From NCBI GenBank assembly GCA_947385425.1, contig CANDKY010000018.1, positions 1-45,163 on the forward strand: a DNA stretch of 45,163 nucleotides, given 5' to 3'. Shown in pieces: positions 21,610 to 29,994 of the stretch. A program made the position numbers and the translations under genes. A model generated the notes under the pieces. That model made no database searches, had not been told where the DNA came from, and was given only the letters and a program-made list of their open reading frames with translations. This stretch comes from an uncultured Lachnospiraceae bacterium. GTDB lineage: Bacteria; Bacillota; Clostridia; Lachnospirales; Lachnospiraceae. The number at the start of each line of letters is the position of its first letter. Position 1 is the first letter of the stretch.

Positions 21610-23637
21610 ATGAGGAGGCTTTTTTCTTATTTGAAGCCGCATAAGTGGACGATGGCGGCGGCAACATTGCTGGTTTTGTTTATTATTGTGGTGGAACTGT
21701 ATCGGCCGATTATTATCGGGGATGCGATTGATGATTATATTAATGGTTATTATGAGCCTTATGTCGAGGCTGGCAAGGATGCCCCGGGGGCTGTGGCTTA
21801 CCGCGGGATATATCTGACGCGGGATGCGGCGGGTAGTTCCGGGGATGCGGCAGGGGCGGCTGTGGCTGACGGGGGGAAAGCCGGTGCGGGGGAAGCCGGT
21901 TATTACCAGATCCTGCTTTATGGGGATAAATATTATATGGCGGAGCGTTTGTCGGCGGAGGAGTGTGAGGCGTTAAAAAATGCGGATAATGCTTTGCTGG
22001 AATCTTATGTGGGGCAGGGGGCGGTATTGCTTACGCGCGATGATTTGAAGGAGCTGCGCCGTTTTGATTTTGCGGGAATATTGTATGCGGCGGGGGTGTA
22101 TCTGCTGTTTCTCCTTGCCGGGTTTGTTTTGAATGCTGTGGATACATGGATGCTGCAGAAAATGGGGCAGAGTATTATTTACCGGATGAGGGAGGAAGTG
22201 TTCGCACATATCCATAGCCTTTCGCTGGGATTTTTTAATGTGACACCGGTCGGGAAGCTGGTGACCCGTGTGGCAAATGATACGGAGGCCGTAAATGAAT
22301 TGTTTTCCACGATTCTGGTAAAATTGTTTAAAAATGTGGTGAAGATTATCGGTTATGCGGTGGTTATGCTTTCTATCCATGTGCGTATGGCAGTTGTTTC
22401 TTTCCTGCTGCTGCCGGTGGTTTCGGTGCTGACCTTTTTTTTTCGGGCGCTTTCGAGAAAGGCTTATCAGCTTACCAGGACGAAGATAACGGAATTAAAT
22501 ACTTTTCTTTCCGAGCATATTTCCGGCATGAAGCTGATCCAGATTTTCGTCCGTGAGAAGGAGAAATATGAGGAGTTTGAGGTAAAATCGGGAGAGTTGT
22601 TTGCGGCAAACTGGCGGGAGGTTATGACCTTTGCTGTTTTCCGTCCTGTTATATATCTGCTGTCTGTGATTGCCATGATTATTGTGATCGGTACGGGCAG
22701 TGCTTCTGTCCTGGAAGGTACGCTTTCCCTGGGGACTTTGTTTATTTTTATCAGTTATATCGGTTCCTTTTTTGAGCCGATCCAGGAGCTGGCGGAGCAG
22801 TTCGGTACGCTGCAGTCTTCCCTGGCTTCCGCGGAGAAGCTTTTTTCCATCCTGGATGAAAAGCCGCAGATTGTGCAGCCTGTCCGTCCGGCAAAGGTGC
22901 GGATACGGGGGCGGATAGAATTCAGGCATGTGTGGTTTGCTTATGAGAAGGAGGATTACATTTTAAGGGATGTGAGTTTCGTGACGGAACCGGGGCAGAA
23001 GATAGCTTTTGTCGGCGCCACCGGGGCCGGGAAGTCGTCGATCCTGAATTTGATAGGGCGTTATTATGATATACAGAAAGGGGAAATATTGATTGACGGT
23101 GTGGATATACGGGATATCGATACGGATGTGCTGCGGGCTGCCATAGGGCAGGTGCAGCAGGATGTCTTTATTTTTACAGGGGATATAAAAAGCAATATCT
23201 CCCTTAACAATGAGGGGATTTCCCTGGAGGAAATCAAGAGGGCGGCACGGATTGTAAATGCGGATCCGTTTATCCAAAAGCTGCCTGGCGGTTATGATGA
23301 GCCGGTGACGGAACGGGGCAGCACCCTTTCGGCGGGGCAGCGCCAGTTGCTTTCTTTTGCAAGGACGTTGGCCTATAATCCTGCAATCCTGGTTTTGGAT
23401 GAAGCGACGGCCAATATCGACACGGAGACGGAAAGCGTGATAACGCAGGCATTGGAAAAGCTGATGGAAGGGCGTACGACGATTATGGTTGCACACAGGC
23501 TGTCCACGATCCAGCACGCGGATAAGATTATTGTCATGCATAAAGGGAAAATACGGGAAGAAGGGACACATCAGGAATTGCTGGGGCAGGATGGGCTGTA
23601 CAAGAAACTGTATGAGCTGCAGCTTATGGATTCTTAG
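21610..23637 (+). CDS. ABC exporter half-transporter (catalytic-site subunit) with ectodomain
   Basis: A 675-residue permease-ATPase. Between the first and second membrane helices (about residues 45-160) lies a long extracellular insertion rich in Ala/Gly/Asp, seen in some clostridial exporters. The ATPase has Walker A GATGAGKSS, signature LSAGQRQ (variant) and Walker B ILVLDEATANID with the catalytic Glu intact. Paired with the preceding subunit it would form one consensus site (its own Walker A/B plus the partner's LSGGQ) and one degenerate site. ATG 21610 follows GGGAGGT; the longer frame from 21475 runs through the hairpin element and lacks a ribosome site. The stop is followed by repeats. 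Confidence 0.9.
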   Translation: MRRLFSYLKPHKWTMAAATLLVLFIIVVELYRPIIIGDAIDDYINGYYEPYVEAGKDAPGAVAYRGIYLTRDAAGSSGDAAGAAVADGGKAGAGEAGYYQILLYGDKYYMAERLSAEECEALKNADNALLESYVGQGAVLLTRDDLKELRRFDFAGILYAAGVYLLFLLAGFVLNAVDTWMLQKMGQSIIYRMREEVFAHIHSLSLGFFNVTPVGKLVTRVANDTEAVNELFSTILVKLFKNVVKIIGYAVVMLSIHVRMAVVSFLLLPVVSVLTFFFRALSRKAYQLTRTKITELNTFLSEHISGMKLIQIFVREKEKYEEFEVKSGELFAANWREVMTFAVFRPVIYLLSVIAMIIVIGTGSASVLEGTLSLGTLFIFISYIGSFFEPIQELAEQFGTLQSSLASAEKLFSILDEKPQIVQPVRPAKVRIRGRIEFRHVWFAYEKEDYILRDVSFVTEPGQKIAFVGATGAGKSSILNLIGRYYDIQKGEILIDGVDIRDIDTDVLRAAIGQVQQDVFIFTGDIKSNISLNNEGISLEEIKRAARIVNADPFIQKLPGGYDEPVTERGSTLSAGQRQLLSFARTLAYNPAILVLDEATANIDTETESVITQALEKLMEGRTTIMVAHRLSTIQHADKIIVMHKGKIREEGTHQELLGQDGLYKKLYELQLMDS

Positions 23638-23660
23638 AGCGTGTCTGATTTGCAGTTGGC

Positions 23661-23720
23661 TTTTTCCTCTTCTGTGCAGCCAGGGGCTGCCGGGAGGGTA
23701 CAGGGCTCTGGCCGCACAGG
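23661..23720 (+). repeat. Dispersed repeat family R3, copy 2
   Basis: Sixty bases matching the inverse of 15871-15930. The sequence just before it (AGAGCGTGTCTGATTTGC from 23636) resembles the left end of repeat family R2, so the site appears to be a composite of two elements. The rest of the gap up to 23903 shows nothing further. Confidence 0.75.
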
Positions 23721-23903
23721 CAGAAATTGCTCCGGCGGCTTTGCGTATAAATCAGTACTTATGCGGTTAAATATTTTGCTGTTTCGTCCGATATAAATAT
23801 AAAGTAACATATTGTGGTATGTTTGTATTTTGTTTCTAAAATGGATTTTAGGGACGGTAAGAGGAACTGGAAAACAGGTAAGGATCAAGGAGGATTGGGT
23901 AAA

Positions 23904-24662
23904 ATGAGTGATTACACGAGCGGGCTCGGGCAGAGCGGGTATTTAAATTCGGTGGCCGGGTATCAAAGCAGCCAGAAGGCGGCAGGCCAAAACGGCAGTC
24001 CGAAGGTGGAAGATGACAAGAATCTGAACAGAGTAGGGGGCAGGACAGTCGGGAATCCGAAGCTGAGCGATAAGGCCCAGAAATATTATGAAGAGTTGAA
24101 GAAAAAATATTCTAATATGGACTTTATCCTTGTGTCCCCGGAAGAGAAAGAAGCGGCGGAGCGTAACGTGGATAAATTTTCCAGCAGCAAGGAACTGATT
24201 GTTTTAATTGATTCCGATAAGATAGAGCGGATGGCGGAGGATGAGGAGTACCGTAAGAAATATGAGGGGATTTTATCCAATGCTTCCAGCAAGGTAAAGC
24301 AGATGAAGCAGAGCCTTGGGGCGAACGCCAACAAGGTCAGCTCTTTCGGGATGAAGATTGACGACCATGGAAACGCTTCGTTCTTTGCGGTGGTGGATAA
24401 GTCGCTGGCAATGCAGAGGGAGCGTATTGCGGAGAAACGCGAGGAGAACGCGAAGGCCCAGAAAGAGGAAGCGAAGAAAGCGGCGGAAGAAAAGCTGGCG
24501 GAAGGGATGAAATCGGACAGCGGCGATAAAGTAACCGTTACGGCGGGTTCCTGGGATGAACTGTTAAAGAAGATTGATGATGTGCTTATGGCGGACAGGG
24601 CAGATCATTTATTGACGGATCAGGAGCGTAAAGTCGGGCAGAATTTTGATTTCTCTTTGTAA
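23904..24662 (+). CDS. Uncharacterised protein, DUF6033-like
   Basis: A 252-residue soluble, charged protein without signal peptide. The first 65 residues are Ser/Gly/Gln-rich and probably disordered. A folded part follows (SDKAQKYYEELKKKYSNMDFILVSPEEK, then KELIVLIDSDKIERMAED), then a helical, coiled-coil-prone Lys/Glu/Ala segment at about residues 165-210 and a short C-terminal domain. I associate this pattern with DUF6033 of Lachnospiraceae, from memory. Function unknown. ATG 23904 follows AAGGAGG. It stands alone, between repeats and a terminator. Confidence 0.7.
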   Translation: MSDYTSGLGQSGYLNSVAGYQSSQKAAGQNGSPKVEDDKNLNRVGGRTVGNPKLSDKAQKYYEELKKKYSNMDFILVSPEEKEAAERNVDKFSSSKELIVLIDSDKIERMAEDEEYRKKYEGILSNASSKVKQMKQSLGANANKVSSFGMKIDDHGNASFFAVVDKSLAMQRERIAEKREENAKAQKEEAKKAAEEKLAEGMKSDSGDKVTVTAGSWDELLKKIDDVLMADRADHLLTDQERKVGQNFDFSL

Positions 24663-24777
24663 GCAGAGTATTGTAAGGGCTGTATTTTTCAGATGCAGGG
24701 CGGGCAGGATTTACAGGAAGGGATAGCGGACTTGTTCCTGTTCTTTACACAAATGCATGAGGCGCAGAAAAAGTAAG

Positions 24778-24823
24778 GCTGCGGTGTATGACAGTGTTTA
24801 TTGTTTATGCACCGCAGCTTTTT
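24778..24823 (+). terminator. Terminator after the DUF6033-like gene
   Basis: GCTGCGGTG/CACCGCAGC forms a perfect 9-bp stem with a 23-base loop, followed by TTTTT. A 27-codon ATG frame (24692-24775) lies before it but has no ribosome site and is not called. Confidence 0.75.
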
Positions 24824-24930
24824 AGCGCTTGTTTAAAATCTGCTTTTCGTCCGATGTGGGGCACAGTTTGTGAGAGGTTTGCCCCGAATGAGGGAGGCGT
24901 GGCGAGTAGGGGAGGTCATTCCCCTGCCCG
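24824..24930 (+). repeat. Composite of repeat R2 (left block) and R4 (second hairpin)
   Basis: TTGTTTAAAATCTGCTTTTC and CACAGTTTGTGAGAGGTTTGCCC at 24828-24883 match the left part of R2 at 42607. From 24903 the sequence CGAGTAGGGG ... CCCCTGCCCG repeats the second hairpin of R4. This fills the gap to the hicB end. Confidence 0.6.
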
Positions 24931-25002
24931 TATGACCGAAAATCCCGGAAGAAACAGATGGGACAGGATCTAATGCTGCATCCGGAGGAGGCAGTAGAAT
25001 AG

Positions 25003-25431
25003 TCATAATGATAATACTTTTGTTAATAGAGCATCTTGTAATGCTTTTGAGAAGTTGATGTTTTTTTCTTCACAAAGAGTATTCAGCCACATGGGAATGC
25101 TTAAAGTTTTTTTAACTGCCTTATCACTGTGGCGCTTTGCATATTCAGCCATATCCACCAGTACCATATTGACAAAAGCATCGTCTGCGGCGGCTTCCAT
25201 TTCAACATCTTTCAGGATGGCAGCAGGATTGATTTCGCTTAATGTGCTGGGAGGCGGGAAGGGTTCGCCGTCACGCAGGGCGGTAAAAAGATACAGGCCG
25301 CAGGCATCTGCCGCCATGTGCATAGCATCCGCGACATTATCACCAAAAGTTGCGAGGTTTCCCAAATCGGGAAAAATGACTGATATTTTTCCTTCTTCTT
25401 TATAGAAAACTGCCGGGTAAATAAAGTTCAT
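25003..25431 (-). CDS. hicB: HicB family antitoxin
   Basis: A 142-residue antitoxin. The N-terminal degenerate RNase H-like HicB fold is seen in FIYPAVFYKEEGKISVIFPDL and ATFGDNVADAMHMAADACG. The C-terminal part (KKTLSIPMWLNTLCEEKNINFSKALQDAL) looks like a ribbon-helix-helix DNA-binding module, giving autoregulation. HicB neutralises the HicA mRNA interferase encoded 38 bases upstream on the same strand. The start at 25431 is preceded by a GGAGC ribosome site. Confidence 0.9.
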   Translation of the reverse strand: MNFIYPAVFYKEEGKISVIFPDLGNLATFGDNVADAMHMAADACGLYLFTALRDGEPFPPPSTLSEINPAAILKDVEMEAAADDAFVNMVLVDMAEYAKRHSDKAVKKTLSIPMWLNTLCEEKNINFSKALQDALLTKVLSL

Positions 25432-25469
25432 AAGTTAATGCTCCTTTACATGATTTTCGGAGGCAGGGC

Positions 25470-25652
25470 CTATTTCAGCCCTGCCTGATTTTGTATGGAT
25501 TTAACGATACTTTTCGGGATGTCACCGGGATGATTCGGGACGCTTACTTTTCCGGGTTTTGTTGGATGTTTGTACTGGTAATGTGAGCCGCTTATGTCAG
25601 ACACATACCAACCATTATCCTTTAGCATCCGGTCGGCTTCTCTGAATCTCAT
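25470..25652 (-). CDS. hicA: HicA family toxin (mRNA interferase)
   Basis: A 60-residue double-stranded-RNA-binding-fold toxin: MRFREADRMLKDNGWYV, then the catalytic His in SGSHYQYKHPTK, then VSVPNHPGDIPKSIVKSI. It cleaves mRNA and arrests growth when HicB is lost. The ATG at 25652 follows AAGGAGGAAAC on the minus strand; the longer frame from 25685 lies inside the leader. Toxin first and antitoxin second is the common hicAB order. Confidence 0.92.
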   Translation of the reverse strand: MRFREADRMLKDNGWYVSDISGSHYQYKHPTKPGKVSVPNHPGDIPKSIVKSIQNQAGLK

Positions 25653-25675
25653 GTATGTTTCCTCCTTACAGATGC

Positions 25676-25704
25676 ATGATAACACGTGTTTTACGTATTG
25701 TCAA
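25676..25704 (-). promoter_or_regulatory. hicAB promoter with palindromic operator
   Basis: On the minus strand a perfect TTGACA (25704-25699), a 17-base spacer and TATCAT (25681-25676). The 10-bp palindrome AACACGTGTT (25681-25690) lies in the spacer and is a good candidate for the HicB binding site. Confidence 0.75.
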
Positions 25705-25879
25705 TAGAAGGCTTAAAAATAGGCGTATTTTGAGGATATCTACTACCAAAATACTACCTTAGTAGAATGGATTTTTTTGCGGTATTGTTTTACGCTGTTG
25801 TAAAAGCTGCAGGGGCAGCGTCCGGGACGTGCCCTGCAGGAGGGAGAGCAGAGGAAAAACGGAGGGAGGAATAGGGAGG

Positions 25880-28204
25880 ATGAAAAGGCGGAAGAAAAGA
25901 TGGAAGAAAGTATGGAAGAAAGTATGGTATAGTATCGCTGTAATTATGTTTCTTTTTCTATTTCTATGCGGCTGCGGGAAAGGGGCAGGCGGGGCGGATG
26001 GGGAGGCTGCGGCGGCAGGGGGGAAGGAGCCGCAGGGGAATGTGTTTGCCGTTAAGCATCAGCTGCTGAATGAATATTGTGATTCCGTCAGTGCAGTTAT
26101 GATTTGGGATGGCCGGAAAGTATATTTTACAGGTGCCAGGGATAACGCGGATATTTTGTTTGTGCTGGATATTGGCGGTGCGGAGGGGGAGGGCGTGAGG
26201 GAATATCTGCTGGAGACGGAACCGGGGATGCGTGTATCCGTAATCGGGAGGGATGCGGAAGGGAATCTTTTATTAGGGATGATTGGTTATCAGGGCGGGT
26301 CTGTGCCGGATGGGGCAGCATCGGGCGGGACAGTGGCGCGTGTAATTATTCAGAAGCTTTCGCCGGACGGGGTGATGCTGGGGAATGTGGATACCGGGAA
26401 TGTATTTTGGGGCAGGGATGCGGCGTCTTTTTATATAAACGGCCTTTATCAGGACAGCGGGGGGAACTATTATTTGTCGGCTGCGAAGGAAGTTTGTGTG
26501 CTGCATGAAGATGGCAGTATGTATTTTAACGCGGCCGCGGGGGATTATATATCTACCTTGTTTGTCCTGGAGGACGGCCGGGTTGTGGCCGGGTATGGCG
26601 GAAGGGATGGCTGGAAGCTGGGGGAAGTGGATTTTTCGCGGAAGGGGTTAAAGCCTTTGGAAAGCAGTATTGGATTTGGAAAAGGTGTATACCGGAGCGG
26701 GACGGATAAGGATTTGGTTTATACGGAAGGCGGAGCGCTTTATGCCTGCAACCTGGCGGATGAGGAGCCGGAGGTACTGTTACATTGGGCGGATTATGAT
26801 ATCAATGGCGGCAACATACAGGATTTTGCAGTATTGCCGGATGGACGGATAGTTTCGGTTACGGCAGATTACAGTAACGGTGCGGCGAGGGAACTCAGCA
26901 TCCTGGCAAAGAAGGAGGATTCCGGGACGGAGGAAAAAACGGTTTTACATTATGCGGCGCTGTATGTCCCGTATTATACGGAGCGGGATATTGCGGAGTT
27001 TAACAAGCAGAGTGAAAAATACCGCATAGAAGTGCAGGTGTATGGGGATGATGCCATGGAATATAAAGACAGGATGGCTTTGCTGGATGCGGCTTTGGCC
27101 GGCGGGCAGGCGATAGATATTATTGCTTTGGGGAATGGCGGGCCATCCCTGGAAAAGCTGGTTTCGGTCGGTGCGGCGGAGGATTTAACGCCTTATTTCG
27201 AGGGGGACGATGCGGTAAGAAGGGAGGATTTCCTGGAAAATGTTATGGAGGCATATGAACGGGACGGAAAATTGTATGCGGTAATGCCGTCTTTCGGGAT
27301 ACGGACTTTGGCCGGGAAGGCATCCGAGGTAGGGGAAGGGAGTACATGGTCTGTGGAGGAAATGACGGCACTGGCGGATTCCAAAGGGAAGGATACGGAA
27401 TTGTTGGAAAATGCGGATAAGGGTACGGTGCTTTGGCTGGTTTGTATGCTGAACGAGGGTCTGTTTATTGATTGGGAAACGGGCAGTTGTGATTTTACAG
27501 GAGGGGATTTCGGGGAATTCCTGGAATTTGCAGACCGCTTTCCCTCACAGGCGGCTTATGGGGAACGTGCAGGATCCGAGACGGAACCGGCGGGAAAAAT
27601 AAGGGACGGGAAGGTGCTGCTGTCAGACTGTGTAATTACTTCGGCGGAAGCTTATCAGTTATATGAGTATGAATTTGGGGAACCGGTGAATTTTATCGGC
27701 TATCCCACCGCGGGAACCAGCGGGCAGATCCTTGTGCCGAGGGGGACGGCGGCAGTGATGCACAGCGCTTCGGAAAATAAGGAAGGGGTATGGGAATTCA
27801 TCCGTTTCTGCCTGTCAGAGGGACGGCAGGAGAAGCTGAGGGCAATAAACGGGGACGGCTTCCCAATCAGGAAGTCTGCGCTGGATAAGCTACTGAAAGA
27901 GGAAATGCGGGAGGAATATTATGAGGACGCGAACGGAAACAGAAAAGTGCGGCCGAAGAACACATGGGCAGTCGGGGAACTCAATATCGATGTATATGCG
28001 GTTACGCAGGAACAGGCGGACGGAATACGGAGGATGATAGAGACGGCCCGGATGGGGGAAGGGATGGATGATAAAATATTTGAAATTATATATGAGGAGG
28101 CGGAAGCTTATTTTAACGGAATGCAAAGCGCGGACAGGACGGCGGAACTGATACAGAACCGGGTACAGACATATATGGATGAGCGGCAGGGAGGAATGCA
28201 TTGA
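25880..28204 (+). CDS. Lipoprotein with solute-binding-like C-terminal domain
   Basis: About 774 residues. The N-terminus has many Lys/Arg residues, a hydrophobic stretch (SIAVIMFLFLFLCGC) and a lipobox LCGC, so it is a lipoprotein. Residues 50-350 show repeated strand-rich units (VMIWDGRKVYFTG, VISVIGRDAEGNLLLG-like, YICNLADEEPEVLL-like) that look like a beta-propeller. Residues 365-770 resemble family 1 extracellular solute-binding proteins (DIAEFNKQSEKYRIEVQVYG, AIDIIALGN, FLSEGRQEKL-like). No ABC permease follows; the next genes are a MotA-like membrane protein and a membrane LuxR regulator, which suggests ligand sensing rather than uptake. ATG 25880 follows GGAGGGAGGA. Confidence 0.78.
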   Translation: MKRRKKRWKKVWKKVWYSIAVIMFLFLFLCGCGKGAGGADGEAAAAGGKEPQGNVFAVKHQLLNEYCDSVSAVMIWDGRKVYFTGARDNADILFVLDIGGAEGEGVREYLLETEPGMRVSVIGRDAEGNLLLGMIGYQGGSVPDGAASGGTVARVIIQKLSPDGVMLGNVDTGNVFWGRDAASFYINGLYQDSGGNYYLSAAKEVCVLHEDGSMYFNAAAGDYISTLFVLEDGRVVAGYGGRDGWKLGEVDFSRKGLKPLESSIGFGKGVYRSGTDKDLVYTEGGALYACNLADEEPEVLLHWADYDINGGNIQDFAVLPDGRIVSVTADYSNGAARELSILAKKEDSGTEEKTVLHYAALYVPYYTERDIAEFNKQSEKYRIEVQVYGDDAMEYKDRMALLDAALAGGQAIDIIALGNGGPSLEKLVSVGAAEDLTPYFEGDDAVRREDFLENVMEAYERDGKLYAVMPSFGIRTLAGKASEVGEGSTWSVEEMTALADSKGKDTELLENADKGTVLWLVCMLNEGLFIDWETGSCDFTGGDFGEFLEFADRFPSQAAYGERAGSETEPAGKIRDGKVLLSDCVITSAEAYQLYEYEFGEPVNFIGYPTAGTSGQILVPRGTAAVMHSASENKEGVWEFIRFCLSEGRQEKLRAINGDGFPIRKSALDKLLKEEMREEYYEDANGNRKVRPKNTWAVGELNIDVYAVTQEQADGIRRMIETARMGEGMDDKIFEIIYEEAEAYFNGMQSADRTAELIQNRVQTYMDERQGGMH

Positions 28205-28292
28205 TGTATCCGGATTAACTGTATATAATAAACAGAGAGGGAAGGATGAATGCGGGTGAAAGCGTAACGGGGCCGGAAGGAGGAGTTTTGAT

Positions 28293-29072
28293 ATGTATGT
28301 ATTGCTTGTAATAGGGCTGGCGATTGCAGTTATAGTGGTGGAAGCTTCCGCGTGGGGGCTTTCCAATGTGACAATGCTGTTTGATGTTCCGAGTCTATTG
28401 CTGCTTATGATTATAGGGATATCTATGTTATTGGCAGCCGGGCTGGGGAAGGATTTTCTGGCTGCGTTCCGTTTGGCGCTGGGAAAGGAAAGGCAGACGG
28501 GGCTGAGGGAAAGACAGCGGGCAGTGGAGGCGGTGGAGCTCTTTATGAAGTCTTTGCGATACGGTGGGGTATTTGGCCTTGTGCTGCAGTTTATAAGTAT
28601 TTATGGCCTGTTGGAGGATGCGGCTATGTGGAGTGTGCATCTGTCTGTGCTGCTTATTCTCCCGCTTTACGCATATGCCATGAACCTTCTGCTACTGCCT
28701 GTTAAGAGCAGGCTGAAGCTGGGAATGATAGAGTATATGCAGGAGGCTGGGACAGAAGATGAGGGGAAGGCGGATATTGTTAATCTGCAAAGCGGCAGGA
28801 CGGAAATAAGGGATATGGGAGGAAGGGCTGAGGAAAGACTGGCTGTGGGAGGCTGCTTTGCGGAAAGAAAGGGTGCAAAGGGGGAAAGCGCAGAAAAAGG
28901 AAGAACAGGGGAGAGAATGGCGGCGGAAGACTGGCCTGCGCGAAAAAGCATGGGGAAAAGAAGCACGGAGGGGGAAGGTAGGGGAAGAGAAGGCATGGAA
29001 TGGGAAGGTATGGAATGGGAAGGCATGGAAAAAGAGGCTGTGGAAGGAAAGAGCACCGAAAGGGCGGAATAG
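28293..29072 (+). CDS. MotA-like membrane protein with charged low-complexity tail
   Basis: 259 residues. Hydrophobic segments lie at about 1-20, 30-50, 90-110 and 115-135. The order ([20 protein letters not shown], then a cytoplasmic helix with [25 protein letters not shown], then two helices ending [15 protein letters not shown]) resembles the MotA/TolQ/ExbB proton-channel fold, but no MotB partner is present. Residues 150-259 are Glu/Lys/Arg/Gly-rich with small repeats ([16 protein letters not shown]) and probably unstructured. ATG 28293 follows GGAAGGAGGAG. It lies between the binding-protein-like lipoprotein and a LuxR regulator. Function unknown. Confidence 0.65.
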   Translation: MYVLLVIGLAIAVIVVEASAWGLSNVTMLFDVPSLLLLMIIGISMLLAAGLGKDFLAAFRLALGKERQTGLRERQRAVEAVELFMKSLRYGGVFGLVLQFISIYGLLEDAAMWSVHLSVLLILPLYAYAMNLLLLPVKSRLKLGMIEYMQEAGTEDEGKADIVNLQSGRTEIRDMGGRAEERLAVGGCFAERKGAKGESAEKGRTGERMAAEDWPARKSMGKRSTEGEGRGREGMEWEGMEWEGMEKEAVEGKSTERAE

Positions 29073-29118
29073 GAAAAAGTTATCGGGAAAATTAAGGGAA
29101 ACGGTCTGGGAGCGGGAA

Positions 29119-29877
29119 ATGAAAAGAGGAAAAAGGATCGTGGCTGTGTTTCTGTATCTGCTTACGGTTGCACTGCTGCTGGGGCTGCGCCCATGGGAAT
29201 TGTTTGATCTGAGCCAGTTTTTGCTTGTGCTGGCCGGTGGTATTATCTTATATCTTCCATCCATGGAGAAGGAGGATTTCAGGAATTGGCGAAAACCGGA
29301 TTTTGCCCTTCTGGCACGCAATACTATATATGCCAGTTATATTGAGACTTTCGTGCTGTTGTTCCTGCTTTTGTACCATGGGCCGGAGGCGGGACAGGCG
29401 CCGGGGCTGCGGGCAGTGCAGGAGGGCGGGCAGGGGGTGGAATCGGTTTCCGGCATTTTGATGAGGAATATTGCGTTGGGTTTCCGTCCGCTGCTGTACG
29501 GAATCTGTATCTGGATTGCGCTTGGAAGTGAAGAGGGGAAAGAGGGCGGCAAAAATGGCAGCGGCAAGGACGGCAGTAAGGCTATGGGAAATGCAGTGGA
29601 AGGGCAGGGGACTGCGGGCACCGGGGCTGGCGGAAGTTTCGGAGGGGAGGGGAAGGTATGGACAACACAGGAATGTTATCAGTATTTTCTGGACGCCGGG
29701 CTGACCAGACGGGAGTCAGAGGTCGCGCTGCAGATATGTAAGGGGATAAGCAATAAGGAGATTGCAATGGAACTGGGAATCTCCGAGACTACGGTGAAAA
29801 AGCATGTGTCCAATATTTTTGAAAAACTGGGGGTGAACAGGAGGGAGGAGATAGGCAGGGGGCTAGAGCGTGTTTAA
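29119..29877 (+). CDS. Membrane-anchored LuxR-type transcriptional regulator
   Basis: 252 residues. The N-terminal half has about four membrane helices ([63 protein letters not shown]). A Gly/Ser/Lys linker (residues 145-180) leads to a C-terminal LuxR helix-turn-helix: [46 protein letters not shown]. The DNA-binding domain is therefore tethered to the membrane, an uncommon design for one-component signalling. ATG 29119 follows GGGAGCGGG. The last codons and stop lie inside a copy of repeat R2. Probably cotranscribed with the two preceding genes. Confidence 0.82.
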   Translation: MKRGKRIVAVFLYLLTVALLLGLRPWELFDLSQFLLVLAGGIILYLPSMEKEDFRNWRKPDFALLARNTIYASYIETFVLLFLLLYHGPEAGQAPGLRAVQEGGQGVESVSGILMRNIALGFRPLLYGICIWIALGSEEGKEGGKNGSGKDGSKAMGNAVEGQGTAGTGAGGSFGGEGKVWTTQECYQYFLDAGLTRRESEVALQICKGISNKEIAMELGISETTVKKHVSNIFEKLGVNRREEIGRGLERV

Positions 29878-29990
29878 AAAATGCTTTCCGGAAGAGGTGC
29901 GTCACAATTTGTGGGAGATGAAAAGCATATATGCTTAAAAGCAAATTTGCTTTGGCAAATGAAGGGCGCATAGCGGGCTATGTAACCCGG
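29865..29990 (+). repeat. Dispersed repeat family R2, copy 3
   Basis: AGAGCGTGTTTAAAAAATGC and CACAATTTGTGGGAGATGAAAAGCATAT match the left block at 7048 and 24824. It overlaps the stop codon of the LuxR gene and fills the space to the convergent gene that ends at 29995. Confidence 0.65.
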
Positions 29991-29994
29991 ATTT

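Noticed and set aside
24692-24775. 27-codon ORF before the terminator
   Set aside because: No ribosome site and no recognisable family.
28858-29118. Upstream Arg/Lys-rich extension of the LuxR gene
   Set aside because: It overlaps the MotA-like gene tail in another frame, and the ATG at 29119 begins directly at a membrane helix with a ribosome site.
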